A program made the position numbers and the translations under genes. A stretch of 64,000 nt of DNA. Source: Herbinix sp. Its GTDB lineage: Bacteria; Bacillota; Clostridia; Lachnospirales; Lachnospiraceae. The notes beneath the pieces were generated by a model. That model was not told the origin of the DNA. It saw only the letters and a program-made list of their open reading frames with translations, and made no database searches. How positions within the stretch are numbered: the first letter of the stretch is position 1; each line of letters begins with the position of its first letter. Shown here one piece after another: positions 26,645-36,196 of this stretch. The stretch spans positions 1 to 64,000 of the forward strand of contig JARBTJ010000008.1 in NCBI GenBank assembly GCA_029240245.1, given 5' to 3'.

Positions 26645-28723
26645 TTACTCTTTAACAACCTTAACTACGATGGTTTCCGTTGCTGTATTTCCTGCAAAGT
26701 CTGTTACAGTGATTGCAACATTGTATTCACCAACAGTTGTTGTATCAAGTTCGGATAAGTCAGCAGATACACTTGCTTTAATATCTAAACCGTCTTTATC
26801 AGTAGCTGTTTCAACGAAATCATCCTTCCAATTGATGGAAGAAGAATCCTCATCTACCTTAACTGCTCTGTAAACATCAGCAGCCTTCATAACAAGGGTA
26901 GGAGCTGTTGTATTGTTACCATCGTAAATAGTTACGGATTTGTTATCGGTTGCTTCGTTACCGGTAGCATCTTTGATAGCATAGTGTAACTTACCATCAT
27001 ATTTGCCAACTGCATTGAAGTCGATTTCACTAAAATCGATCGTAGCAGTAGCTAAATCTAACTCGCCGTCAACATTATCTGCTGCGGTTACATATTGCTT
27101 CCAATCAACAGTAGCCGGATCGGTTCCTGCAGGGAATACAAGGCTTAAACCTTCTACGGTGGTAAACTTAGGTTTTACGTTATCGATGATCGCTGTACCA
27201 CTTAATGTGGTTGTGTAATTGTCCATCAAGTCATTGATTTCACCCATTCTAGCTTCAACCTGAACACTGTACTTCGGTGCTCCGTTTACGCCGTATAAGG
27301 AATTACCTAAAATATCATCTGCCCACAGTTTGTAAATACCGGCGTTCTTGCTGTAGTCATTAACCATTGCATTGTTGCCTTCGGTTAAATAGCGGAATGC
27401 CTTGAACAGGTTTTCGCCATATTCTTCGTTGGTGATATCAAGATTTAAACGAATAGCGGCATTTCTTGCAGCTGCTTCTGACTGAAGGTAATCCATTGCC
27501 TTATCAGTACCTGCCATCTTCTTGTGGTATGATGATGTATATTCTTTGAATGCTTTAATCGCTAATTCAGCTTTTTCTTTGCTTACGCCCTTAGGAATAC
27601 CATAGCAGTCGGTAGCATCGTTCAGCTGACGGTAGCTAGGATCATCTGCTGCAACACCGTCCGGTCTCGGGAAAGGAACTACACCCATAGCATCGCCACG
27701 TTTTGCAAATTCACCAACCATATCACGGCTTAACCACTGCGGAAGGTTAACAAATACTGAGTGACCCCACTGGAAACGCCAGGTATCCATAAGACCAACT
27801 ACTTCTGCATTGTTGTAATATTGGTTTTCGCTGAACATTAAGCCTTTTTGTATTAAACGATCCATGTAAGATACTGCTTCTTTTGCTTGGTCGGAGTTAA
27901 TTCCAAGTCCGCTGTCACCATATACTTCTCCGCCGTTAGCATAAATTGCCATAAGCGTTGCAGAACGGTAATCTGTCTGATATGCTCTGTGGTCACTCCA
28001 AACCTGTTTCCAGTGATCGTTCACTTTCTGTAAGTAATCTTCGAATACACTCCAGGTCCAGTTGCCTTCTGCAAAGTAATCGGCAGGATATTTTGTCTTG
28101 CCGTCAACCTTTAAAGCTTCAACCTTGCTAAGCATACCGATATTGTAGCAAAGAAGATCGCTCGCGCCAAATCTCATAACGTTGTTCACAAAATAATTAT
28201 GTCCGTATACTTTACCCCAGAGCATCCACTGATCATCCGGATCTGCAAATACCTCAGTAAACTCATCAATCGGCTGTAATACGTTCTGTGCAAGTATCTG
28301 GCCCTGAGAGCCATTTGTTATTCTAACGATATCTGCAATCGGGTCTCCGGCAAGAACTGACTGAAGGATACACTCTGTTAAATCAGTAGGATACTGAACA
28401 TATTCAATTTTAACATTGAGTTTTTCTAAAACCTGCTGTTCAGCATAAATTCTTGCATTAAGCTCTTCCTGACCAAGTGCAGGTTCGCCGGTTACAGGAT
28501 CCTTAAAATTGGTATCCATTTCACGTGTCCAGTTGTGACCCCATTTAATGACAATTGGTTCACCACTCGGTACCTCGGAATCATCTGCTGTATCATCAGC
28601 AGGTGCCTGTGTCGGAGCGGTTGTGGGTTCATCATTTTCCTGTGACTTGTTATCAGACTTACATGCTGATAAAACCATTACGAGACACAGTAAAAAACTT
28701 AAAATTCTGAATCTTTTTTTCAT
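26645..28723 (-). CDS. Sugar solute-binding lipoprotein with C-terminal Ig-like domains
   Basis: A 692-residue lipoprotein: signal peptide with lipobox LSAC (Cys21), a low-complexity Asp/Thr/Pro linker (22-55), then a type 1 solute-binding fold (about 55-515). Two Ig-like repeats follow (about 528-612 and 615-692), each ending in a V-x-D-xxGN-type strand (TVTDFAGNTATE), as in DUF5011/HYR-like modules. It is the first gene of the operon, with AAGGGAGG before the ATG, and is probably made in excess. The Ig-like tail is unusual for a binding protein and may hold it to the cell wall or glycan. Ligand unknown. Confidence 0.88.
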   Translation of the reverse strand: MKKRFRILSFLLCLVMVLSACKSDNKSQENDEPTTAPTQAPADDTADDSEVPSGEPIVIKWGHNWTREMDTNFKDPVTGEPALGQEELNARIYAEQQVLEKLNVKIEYVQYPTDLTECILQSVLAGDPIADIVRITNGSQGQILAQNVLQPIDEFTEVFADPDDQWMLWGKVYGHNYFVNNVMRFGASDLLCYNIGMLSKVEALKVDGKTKYPADYFAEGNWTWSVFEDYLQKVNDHWKQVWSDHRAYQTDYRSATLMAIYANGGEVYGDSGLGINSDQAKEAVSYMDRLIQKGLMFSENQYYNNAEVVGLMDTWRFQWGHSVFVNLPQWLSRDMVGEFAKRGDAMGVVPFPRPDGVAADDPSYRQLNDATDCYGIPKGVSKEKAELAIKAFKEYTSSYHKKMAGTDKAMDYLQSEAAARNAAIRLNLDITNEEYGENLFKAFRYLTEGNNAMVNDYSKNAGIYKLWADDILGNSLYGVNGAPKYSVQVEARMGEINDLMDNYTTTLSGTAIIDNVKPKFTTVEGLSLVFPAGTDPATVDWKQYVTAADNVDGELDLATATIDFSEIDFNAVGKYDGKLHYAIKDATGNEATDNKSVTIYDGNNTTAPTLVMKAADVYRAVKVDEDSSSINWKDDFVETATDKDGLDIKASVSADLSELDTTTVGEYNVAITVTDFAGNTATETIVVKVVKE

Positions 28724-29118
28724 ATAATTTCCTCCCTTGAAAATTTTTTATTTAAAGAGCACTGATTCAACATCATTTCTCTTCAATTCATAAAAACAAA
28801 AAGTACATTAACATGAAATTGCAGACAATACTTATCATAAATAAAATACTGTCCAAACATAGTAAGCTATGGTATAATAAGGCAATCTGATGATAAAGGA
28901 AATCGAATCCGCGGATATGCATTTTTGCTAAAAGTACTTATAAATAGGGCAGAAACACCAAATAATGCTTCCCCTATATCAAAAATGTCCAATACCGAAT
29001 GGTTATCGTTGTCTAAAACAGTTAAAAAATCAGTTGTAAATTATGTAACCTATTATCTCCAAGTATTTTTTACCAATAAATTAATTGTAATTTAAAAATT
29101 TCTTGTCTATATTTTGAA

Positions 29119-29147
29119 AGTATACACGCTTAAAGTCAAATAGTAAA
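29119..29147 (-). promoter_or_regulatory. Promoter of the glycan-uptake operon
   Basis: Read leftward: -35 TTTACT (29142-29147), 17-base spacer, -10 TATACT (29119-29124). The -35 is poor and directly abuts the activator repeats, as expected for an activated sigma-A promoter. Transcription should start near 29112. Confidence 0.7.
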
Positions 29148-29188
29148 TGGAAATTTGCTAGATTTATATGGAATAATGCTAGATTTAA
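29147..29188 (-). promoter_or_regulatory. Tandem 21-bp activator site (copy A)
   Basis: Two abutting 21-base direct repeats, 29147-29167 and 29168-29188, share ATGGAA, then TGCTAGATTTA. The 21-bp period places both on one face of the helix. The pair ends on the first base of the -35 box of the leftward promoter, a class II activator position. The divergent AraC-family protein is the likely ligand. The same arrangement occurs upstream of the peptide cluster. Confidence 0.8.
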
Positions 29189-29366
29189 TTTATATGCAAA
29201 ATGTAAAATTTGGTACTTTTAATATATAATGGATATCTGAAATTATTTAAAATTTGTACCTGATATGCCAAAAAACGACTTTATAACCAGATAAGCCAGA
29301 TTATAATCATATTACACTTTTGTTAATTAATCTATAACTATTATTGTCATAAAGGAGAACACATAA

Positions 29367-30191
29367 ATGGATAAGCATTTGGCAGATACCCTAAAACATA
29401 CGGATCTTTATATTTATCAATGCGGATCAGACCACTGTGATAACGGACATGCATATGGTCCTGCCGTACGAGATCACTTTCTGATCCATTTTGTTCATAG
29501 CGGAAAAGGAATCTATAAAATAGGTAACGAAGTATATGAGCTGGAGGCCGGTTCCGGTTTTTTAATATGTCCCGATATAATTACCTATTATAAAGCAGAT
29601 GATGAAGATCCCTGGAATTATTCATGGATTGGTTTTCATGGCATCAAAGCGGAGTCCTATTTGAAGGATGCTAATCTGACCTTAAAAAATCCTGTATTTA
29701 AATATACTGAGGATGATTTTATATCCGATTGCTTCCATGAGATGAATTCCGCTTATTATTTAAAACGAGGCGGGGACGTAAAAAGACTTGCTTATCTTTA
29801 CTTATTTCTACACAAGCTTACTGAACTGAATCCCGAGGGATTATATTATGATTCCGCAGATAGCAGAAGGGATGCCTATATCACTCAGGCTCTTCAGTTT
29901 ATTGAAATGAATTATTCCAGAAAAATTACCATCGATTCCATCTCCAAGCATGTGGGTTTAAATCGAAGCTATTTTAATTCCATATTTAAAGGGGCACTCA
30001 ATGTCACCCTTCAGGAATATTTAATCGAATTCCGAATCCTCAAGGCTTGTGAATTATTGCCGAACCAGGAGTTATCGGTTGGTAATATTTCACGTTCCGT
30101 CGGCTACACGGATCCCCTTCTCTTTTCGAAGATATTTAAGCAGGTGAAAGGCGTGACCCCAAGCGAATACCGTAACCTCCTGCAGAAATAA
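29367..30191 (+). CDS. AraC-family transcriptional activator
   Basis: A 274-residue regulator: an N-terminal cupin-type ligand domain (about 25-130; HSGKGIYKIGNEVYELEAGSG) and two C-terminal helix-turn-helix motifs (about 170-272; ISKHVGLNRSYFNSIFK and ISRSVGYTDPLLFSKIFK, ending in GVTPSEYR). It is transcribed away from the binding-protein operon and should activate it through the paired 21-bp repeats in the shared intergenic region. The same site upstream of the peptide cluster makes that cluster a second probable target. AAGGAG precedes the ATG by nine bases. Confidence 0.93.
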   Translation: MDKHLADTLKHTDLYIYQCGSDHCDNGHAYGPAVRDHFLIHFVHSGKGIYKIGNEVYELEAGSGFLICPDIITYYKADDEDPWNYSWIGFHGIKAESYLKDANLTLKNPVFKYTEDDFISDCFHEMNSAYYLKRGGDVKRLAYLYLFLHKLTELNPEGLYYDSADSRRDAYITQALQFIEMNYSRKITIDSISKHVGLNRSYFNSIFKGALNVTLQEYLIEFRILKACELLPNQELSVGNISRSVGYTDPLLFSKIFKQVKGVTPSEYRNLLQK

Positions 30192-30294
30192 TTGCAATAT
30201 CGTTGTGATCAATTGCTGCTAACAACTCACATTCGTAGTGTTATAGATATAAGTTTAGCTTGCTTGATCGAATGATCATTTGCTTACGCAAAAT

Positions 30295-30381
30295 AAGGGC
30301 TGTCGTACCATAGATTCTTGTTCGTGGAGACAATTTTGCTGCTCCTCCGCACCAGGGAAAATCTATGATAGGACAGCCCTT
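30295..30381. other. Long hairpin element after AraC gene
   Basis: A 22-base arm (30295-30316, starting aagggctgtc) pairs with 30360-30381 (ending gacagccctt) with only a few mismatches, enclosing a 43-base loop region that could fold further. Neither side has a strong U-tract. It may end the AraC transcript, but its length and symmetry also suit a small palindromic mobile repeat or a structured RNA. Confidence 0.6.
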
Positions 30382-30416
30382 CCTTTGAATCAGTGCTATC
30401 TATCGGTATTTTTTTA

Positions 30417-30550
30417 TCACTATTTAATCACTTACCTTTGAATCACTTACCTTTGATCACTTACCTTTGAATCACTTACCTTTGATCACTTACCTTTGAA
30501 TCACTAACCTTTGGTCACTTACCTTTGGTCACTTACCTTTGATTACTAAC
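30417..30550. repeat. Tandem repeats of about 15 bp
   Basis: About nine imperfect copies of (a)tcacttacctttg(a) run head to tail and end three bases before the stop codon of the ABC transporter gene. Units alternate between 14 and 15 bases. There are no spacers, so it is not CRISPR. It probably varies in copy number between strains. Confidence 0.9.
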
Positions 30551-30552
30551 TT

Positions 30553-32832
30553 TTATGCCACTGTAATTGCTTCCTCTTCCTCTTCGTGTTTTAGGCTCTG
30601 CATTTCCAGCTGTGCTGTTACTAAGTTATAATAAATGCCCTGTCTTTCCATCAGCTCATTATGGGTTCCGATCTCTGCAATCTGGTGACCATCAATTACC
30701 ACAAGCCGGTCCGCACCGCGCAGGGTGGATAAACGATGCGCTATCGCAAAGGTAGTACGTCCCGTTGTTAATCGCTCCAATGCTTTCTGGATCAAGTATT
30801 CACTCTCTGTATCAAGGCTTGAGGTAGCTTCATCCAAAATCAAGAGCTTAGGATTATTTAAGATGGAACGTGCAATCGCAATACGCTGGCGCTCACCACC
30901 GGAGAGGTTATGTCCATGCTCGCCTACATAGGTATTATAGCCGTCCGGCGTCTTGCAGATGAAATCATGGGCATTCGCCATTTTAGCGGCACGTATTACT
31001 TCCTCTTGGGTTGCATTCGGCTTCGCAAAGCGAATGTTATTATAGATGGTACCGGAGAATAAGAATGTCTCTTGCAGCACTACGCCAAGCTGGGAATGGT
31101 AACTCTCGATATCCAAATCATTAATGTTATGGCCATCAATTAGTAACTCACCGTCATCTATCTCATAAAGATGCATAATTAAGTTAATCAACGTTGATTT
31201 ACCGGTACCGGAGGCACCGACCAGGCCAATCATTTCACCCTTCTTTACTTTCAAATCAATCTTTTCAAGAACCGGTTCATAGGATTTATACCCAAAGCTG
31301 ACATTCTTAAATTCCACGTCACCCTGAATTTCATGTTTGATTGCATTTTCTTTATTTGCAATCAATGGTTCTTCATCCATTACATCGCAGATACGCTCCA
31401 GGCTTGTTACCATCTGGGTAATCATTCTTGGCAGATGAGTCATCCAGCCAAGCGGTCCATACAGTATCCAGGCATAGGAACTGAACTGCACCAAGGTTCC
31501 GACCGTCATCCTACCGTCAAGAACATTGATACCTCCAAAATAGAGAACAAAATAAATTCCCATACTCATGACAAAAGTTAACATCGGGTAAAGGGTTGCC
31601 CAGAAGATTTCATTCCTCTTCTGAACCACCGCGAACTCTTCGGTCAATTGATTGAACTTATCCGATTCCGACTGCTCTTTACCAAAGGATTTCACAACTC
31701 GCATGCCGGAGATAACATCCTGTAAGGAGCTGTTAATTTTATCACTCTTAACCCACTGAAGATGAAAACGTTTATGTATGTTCTTACGAAAGGCCGTTGA
31801 TAAAATAAATACAATCGGAAGGAAAACAACGGACACCAATGTCATCTTCACATCCAAGGTTAACATAATAGCCGTTGCCCCCACCATTGCTATAATACAT
31901 GAGAACATATGGCCGAAACATTCCTGCATAAAACGCTGTATCATTCTGGTGTCGTGCGCCACACGGTTCATCAGTTCACCCGGGCGTTTATCCATGATAA
32001 AGGACAATGTCAGCTCCTGTATTTTATGATACATTTTTCTTCGGATATCCATACTGAGTCTGGCACCCAAGGATACAAACCACCAGTTTTTTGCCACCTC
32101 AACTATAATCAGCAAAATAGTGAAAAGCAGCATAATTCCCACAAACACCAGCACGTCCTGTGTGGAACCCGTCTTGTCTTTCAAGGTTTTATCAATAAAA
32201 TTCTGTTGAAACTCCGGTATATACAGGTGAAAGACAGAGGTACCGACAGAAAACAGTGCCATCAGTACTAACCCCATTTTATAATCCTTTACCAAGCTCC
32301 AGAATTTAGAGATGGTAACCAGCTTGCTGTCACATTTCGGACATTTGCTGGTTCCCGGAAGAGCTCTGCCACATTTTAAACAGGTTTTCTCCCGTTCAAT
32401 GCTTTCTACCGGCCTTACGTTGCCGTCGCGCAGGCGCTCTGCACCTTTTGAAGCAAAGGATACACGAGTCAGATGATGCATGGTAAACCGCACAATCCGT
32501 TTTTCATAATTCTGAGCATATTCCTTTATGATCAGTATTCCGTTATTTACCAACGGCTCGCATTTAATTTTCTCTAAAAGCTTCAAATTCCGATCATAGT
32601 GGATTCTGTCACCGTCCGTAATAATCAGCCGCTTCGGGGTGACAACGATGTACCCGTTCTCCTGGAAGCTTCCATCCTCTGCTATATCATAAGGCACACA
32701 ATATTTAATTTCCTCTCCCAGTCCCAGCTTCAGCATTTCCTTTGTCTGCTTCGGCAGTTGAAACAATAATTCCATAAGAATAACCACGTCTCCTTTCATA
32801 CCCGCACACAATTGACGCAGGTACCTCATCAC
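30553..32832 (-). CDS. ABC exporter-type protein with zinc ribbon (DUF1854-linked)
   Basis: A 759-residue half-transporter fusion. An N-terminal domain of about 150 residues is followed by a four-cysteine zinc ribbon (CLKCGRALPGTSKCPKC), six transmembrane helices (about 190-480) and an ATPase domain with GASGTGKST, LSGGERQR and LLILDEATSSLD. It probably forms a heterodimer with the similar protein encoded at 33.5-35.8 kb; the DUF1854 gene between them supports a shared job. Similar trios are known to me from cyanophycin-metabolism loci, but no cyanophycin gene is here. Direction and substrate unknown. Start uncertain: GTG at 32832, ATG at 32829 or a later ATG. Confidence 0.85.
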   Translation of the reverse strand: MMRYLRQLCAGMKGDVVILMELLFQLPKQTKEMLKLGLGEEIKYCVPYDIAEDGSFQENGYIVVTPKRLIITDGDRIHYDRNLKLLEKIKCEPLVNNGILIIKEYAQNYEKRIVRFTMHHLTRVSFASKGAERLRDGNVRPVESIEREKTCLKCGRALPGTSKCPKCDSKLVTISKFWSLVKDYKMGLVLMALFSVGTSVFHLYIPEFQQNFIDKTLKDKTGSTQDVLVFVGIMLLFTILLIIVEVAKNWWFVSLGARLSMDIRRKMYHKIQELTLSFIMDKRPGELMNRVAHDTRMIQRFMQECFGHMFSCIIAMVGATAIMLTLDVKMTLVSVVFLPIVFILSTAFRKNIHKRFHLQWVKSDKINSSLQDVISGMRVVKSFGKEQSESDKFNQLTEEFAVVQKRNEIFWATLYPMLTFVMSMGIYFVLYFGGINVLDGRMTVGTLVQFSSYAWILYGPLGWMTHLPRMITQMVTSLERICDVMDEEPLIANKENAIKHEIQGDVEFKNVSFGYKSYEPVLEKIDLKVKKGEMIGLVGASGTGKSTLINLIMHLYEIDDGELLIDGHNINDLDIESYHSQLGVVLQETFLFSGTIYNNIRFAKPNATQEEVIRAAKMANAHDFICKTPDGYNTYVGEHGHNLSGGERQRIAIARSILNNPKLLILDEATSSLDTESEYLIQKALERLTTGRTTFAIAHRLSTLRGADRLVVIDGHQIAEIGTHNELMERQGIYYNLVTAQLEMQSLKHEEEEEAITVA

Positions 32833-32846
32833 TAACCCATATTATA

Positions 32847-33443
32847 TTACAGGAACAAATCGAGTTTCTTTAATTCCGGTGAGGTAAGTCTGGTCACATC
32901 GGGAATTTCAAACCGGTTGCCATCCAGATCCGTTATCATCAGACGCGTATCACTTAAATTTACGACGGAACCGCCCCCCATATGTATGGTAAAACGGCAT
33001 GCACCATGATTGGTTAATACGTCAAAATAAGCAAACCCATATTCATTTTTAATATTGATAATCTTTTCTATCGTAGGTGTAAAATAACGCAGCCGCAGTT
33101 GTTCCTCCAGCATTTCTCTACTCTCTTTCGAGATATCCTTCTTCAGATTTTTGATCACACCAATTTCCTTCGCCTTTTCATCCGCCTCACGAATGGAAAT
33201 ATAGCTGTCACGGTCCGTAAACGGAAATGCATGATATACCTGGATACGCGGATAGAATTCCTCACCCATTTTTAGAGATACAAATCCACCCTCGGTACGT
33301 TCAAATACAGAATTATCCTTCGTGATAAAGCGTAACCTCAGCATCTCTTCGGTTTCCTTTTCCATTTTCTCTAAATCAAATTCTTCAAAATTATTACCGC
33401 TTTCCGGTGCTCCAGCTACCGAACCCTTTTTCTTTTTTGGCAT
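32847..33443 (-). CDS. DUF1854-family protein
   Basis: A 198-residue soluble protein whose second half (FTDRDSYISIRE, LEEQLRLRYFTPTIEKI, GFAYFDVLTNHGACRFTI, LMITDLDGNRFEI) matches my memory of DUF1854, a family found beside paired ABC transporters and called cyanophycin-metabolism associated. No catalytic motif is evident and no signal peptide. It lies between two transporter genes with 14- and 16-base gaps, so the three form one operon. Likely an accessory or regulatory subunit of the transporter. A clear G-rich ribosome-binding site precedes the ATG. Confidence 0.8.
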   Translation of the reverse strand: MPKKKKGSVAGAPESGNNFEEFDLEKMEKETEEMLRLRFITKDNSVFERTEGGFVSLKMGEEFYPRIQVYHAFPFTDRDSYISIREADEKAKEIGVIKNLKKDISKESREMLEEQLRLRYFTPTIEKIINIKNEYGFAYFDVLTNHGACRFTIHMGGGSVVNLSDTRLMITDLDGNRFEIPDVTRLTSPELKKLDLFL

Positions 33444-33459
33444 ACCTCATTCCCCCAAT

Positions 33460-35814
33460 CTATTCTAGTCCCTTCAGTGCCAAGGCCTTGGTCTGAAGCT
33501 CCTTAAGTTTATAATAAGTACCTTTCTTCTCTACAAGTTCGGAATGTGTTCCTTCCTCTGTAATCTCACCGTTATCAATTACAACAAGGCGATCTGCGTC
33601 ACGCAGAGTTGAAAGCCGGTGTGCAATCGATATTGTCGTCCTGTCCTTGATCAAGAAGTTAATCGATGCCTGTATCGCCTTCTCCGTTTCCGTATCCACC
33701 GATGCGGTGGCTTCATCCAGTATAAGGATTTTGGGATTTGCTAAAATAGCACGTGCAATGCTGATACGTTGTCTTTCGCCACCGGAAAGATTTCGTCCGG
33801 AGGAACCAATCACTGTATCGTAGCCATCCGGCATTTTACAGATAAAATCGTGGGCACTGGCAAGAACAGCTGCATTTACGATATCCTCCATGGTGGCGTT
33901 CGAATTAGCATAGGCGATGTTTTCTGCTACGGTTCCCATGAAAATATAAGTTTCTTGCGATACCATGGCAACATTTTTCCTTAAATCCTTGAAGGCAACA
34001 TCTTTAATATTGGTTCCGTCGAGGTATATTTCTCCCTCCTGGGGATCGTAAAGTCTTGAAATCAAATTTACCAATGTCGACTTACCGGCACCGGACCGTC
34101 CAACAATTCCAAGCATGGTACCGGCCTTTATGTTAAGATTTAATTTCTTTAACACCGGTTTGTTCGGCTCATATCCGAAGGTTATATTTTTCAACTCAAT
34201 CTGTCCTTTAATAGACTCCATACGTATCGCATCGGGCTTTTCTACGATCTCCGGTACAGCATCTATGATTTCAAACATACGCTGTGAGCTGTTCATACTG
34301 TCGGTAAACCAGCGAAAAGCATAGGACATGAAATCCAACGGTCCGTTTAGCTGCTGCACATATCCGGTAAAGGTAATCAAAATACCCAGATGCATGTTCG
34401 GCTGTTTTAAAAGCAGATAGGAACCCAGTCCCCAGACCACCACTGACGCAATTCGTTCAAAGGTTACGTATAAAGCATAAAACTTATTATCAAATGACAC
34501 CAAGGCCAGCTCAGCGGTACGCACACGGTCATTGTTCTTATCGAAGCGTTCCATCTCGCTTTCCTGCTGCCCGAAGGCCTTAACTACACGGGCTCCGGTC
34601 AGGTTATCATTCAAACGTGCATTCATGCTGCGTTCCGCTCTGTGCCGTCTTCCATAAAATTGCCACAAACGCGGCATCAAACGGAAGCTAACCGTAAATA
34701 AAATCGGTACAAAGATTAATGCTAAGATGGCAAGCCGCCAGTTCATCCGGAACATTACAACTGCAGTTGCAATAATTGTGAGTAAATTTATAAAAAGATA
34801 CGGCAGACCGTCGATAAAAAATCCGGTTACACGCTCAGCATCACTTAACACACGGGTCATCAAGCTTCCTGTTTGGCGTTTGTTATAAAAGCTAATGGAT
34901 AAGCGGCCCATGGACTTAAAAACCTGCGTTTTCATTTCCTTAACCACCACAGGAACAATCTTCGCCGTAAATACACCCTGTAGGATACCAACTGCTTGGA
35001 TCGTAACCTTCGTTAAAAACATCGTTAATACTATGAGTCCCAGGGCAGTCACAAATTCCATCCCCGGGTTACCCAGAAACTCTAAAAACTTCGTATCCTT
35101 ATTCAGTATCTTATCATACAGTATCGTACCACTGAAATATGGCCACACAAGGTTTAACCCGGCGGTTGCGATGTAGCACAACACCATTATCGATATTTTA
35201 CCGATATACGGTTTAAAATAAGCCAGGGAACGAAGGAATACCGATCGTCGATCCATACATTTCGGACATATTTTACGGTCCTTATCCGGATACATAGTAC
35301 CGCATTTCGGACAATATTCCTCCCCGTCATCCGTTTTTAAATCCTCCTCCGTAAGCTCTCCCTTCTCCTTAAGTACATCAAAGAGTCGCACTACGCGGAG
35401 CACATCCCCAACTTTCATATTTGTAAAAGCAGCTAACTGAACATCCGGCACACTGTCCGGCTGATCCTTCTTCGCCGTCGAATACAAAATACCTCCGCAG
35501 ACGGACCGCAGTACGTCCAACTTATGCACTTCCTCAAATGGAAGGAACTTGGCAGCCCATGCTTTCTCCTTCTGCACTTTAGCATCATGTATAGAACCGA
35601 CACCTTTAAACTGAAATACCTCTGCTTCATCCGGCACGGAGGTCATGATAACCAACTTGCTCTTCGTAAGCACAACATAACCTCTTGCAAACTCTCCCTC
35701 TAAAGTCATGTCCGTCTCTGCTGACGCCTGAATATCCTCTTTTTTCACATGATATCCTGCTAGGAATTTTAAGACACCCGCAGACAATTCATTCTTTTTC
35801 TCCAATCCTCTCAC
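33460..35814 (-). CDS. ABC exporter-type protein with zinc ribbon (partner)
   Basis: A 784-residue homologue of the 30.6-kb transporter with the same plan: N-terminal domain, zinc ribbon (CPKCGTMYPDKDRKICPKC, about 170-188), six-helix membrane domain and ATPase domain (GRSGAGKST, LSGGERQR, ILILDEATASVD, IAHRL). Both ATP sites look intact in both proteins. It starts with GTG and is the first gene of the trio. The zinc ribbon inserted before an exporter membrane domain is unusual and common to both partners. Confidence 0.86.
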   Translation of the reverse strand: MRGLEKKNELSAGVLKFLAGYHVKKEDIQASAETDMTLEGEFARGYVVLTKSKLVIMTSVPDEAEVFQFKGVGSIHDAKVQKEKAWAAKFLPFEEVHKLDVLRSVCGGILYSTAKKDQPDSVPDVQLAAFTNMKVGDVLRVVRLFDVLKEKGELTEEDLKTDDGEEYCPKCGTMYPDKDRKICPKCMDRRSVFLRSLAYFKPYIGKISIMVLCYIATAGLNLVWPYFSGTILYDKILNKDTKFLEFLGNPGMEFVTALGLIVLTMFLTKVTIQAVGILQGVFTAKIVPVVVKEMKTQVFKSMGRLSISFYNKRQTGSLMTRVLSDAERVTGFFIDGLPYLFINLLTIIATAVVMFRMNWRLAILALIFVPILFTVSFRLMPRLWQFYGRRHRAERSMNARLNDNLTGARVVKAFGQQESEMERFDKNNDRVRTAELALVSFDNKFYALYVTFERIASVVVWGLGSYLLLKQPNMHLGILITFTGYVQQLNGPLDFMSYAFRWFTDSMNSSQRMFEIIDAVPEIVEKPDAIRMESIKGQIELKNITFGYEPNKPVLKKLNLNIKAGTMLGIVGRSGAGKSTLVNLISRLYDPQEGEIYLDGTNIKDVAFKDLRKNVAMVSQETYIFMGTVAENIAYANSNATMEDIVNAAVLASAHDFICKMPDGYDTVIGSSGRNLSGGERQRISIARAILANPKILILDEATASVDTETEKAIQASINFLIKDRTTISIAHRLSTLRDADRLVVIDNGEITEEGTHSELVEKKGTYYKLKELQTKALALKGLE

Positions 35815-36196
35815 CCCAACGATCTGCTATGTAGCTAAATTCAGTCAAATTCATCTTAGAAATCAATAAACCCATTATCCAAGGAATTTAATAAATTGAT
35901 AAATAATTACCAAATATATTTTCTTATAATACAACACAATTCTAAATTATTCCATACCAAAAATTGCTTTTATCAAACTGTATAAGATATCACATGGAAG
36001 AAGAAGATGTATTTTTTTATGACATCCTTTGAACTTATTTACCGGTTAAAATTTAGATAACCTATTCACCTAACACCGTTCTCTCTTCCTTCGATGACAA
36101 CCGCAAGAATACCCCTTTCCGCTGAGAAAAGGGGTATCCGGTTACGTAAGTTTGATGTGTTATGCTGTCTTATTCTAGCTGATAAAGCTTGAACCA
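35815..36196 (-). other. Intergenic gap upstream of ABC trio
   Basis: 382 bases. It contains the terminator of the beta-helix lipoprotein gene (listed separately) and AT-rich sequence. Read leftward, TTATCA-17-GATAAT about 45-70 bases before the ABC start is a possible promoter. Nothing else was recognised. Confidence 0.4.
36108..36136 (-). terminator. Terminator of beta-helix lipoprotein gene
   Basis: atacccctttc pairs with gaaaaggggtat around a six-base loop. It lies 60 bases beyond the stop of the 908-residue lipoprotein gene. A short TTCTTG tail follows leftward, so it is a moderate intrinsic terminator. Confidence 0.7.

Larger units (their letters stand above)
28724..29366. other. Divergent regulatory region with long leader
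   Basis: 643 bases between the binding-protein operon and the AraC gene. It contains the leftward promoter and 21-bp repeats listed separately, leaving a leader of about 390 bases before the binding-protein start. A TATAAT at 29225-29230 with a weak -35 (TGTAAA, 17-base gap) may serve the AraC gene. I found no recognisable riboswitch in the leader. Confidence 0.5.
30192..30552. other. Intergenic region with hairpin and repeats
   Basis: 361 bases between two convergent genes. It contains the long hairpin and the tandem repeat array listed separately, and no gene. Confidence 0.6.

Noticed and set aside
30417-30550. CRISPR array
   Set aside because: Units of 14-15 bases abut each other with no unique spacers, and no cas gene is in the window.
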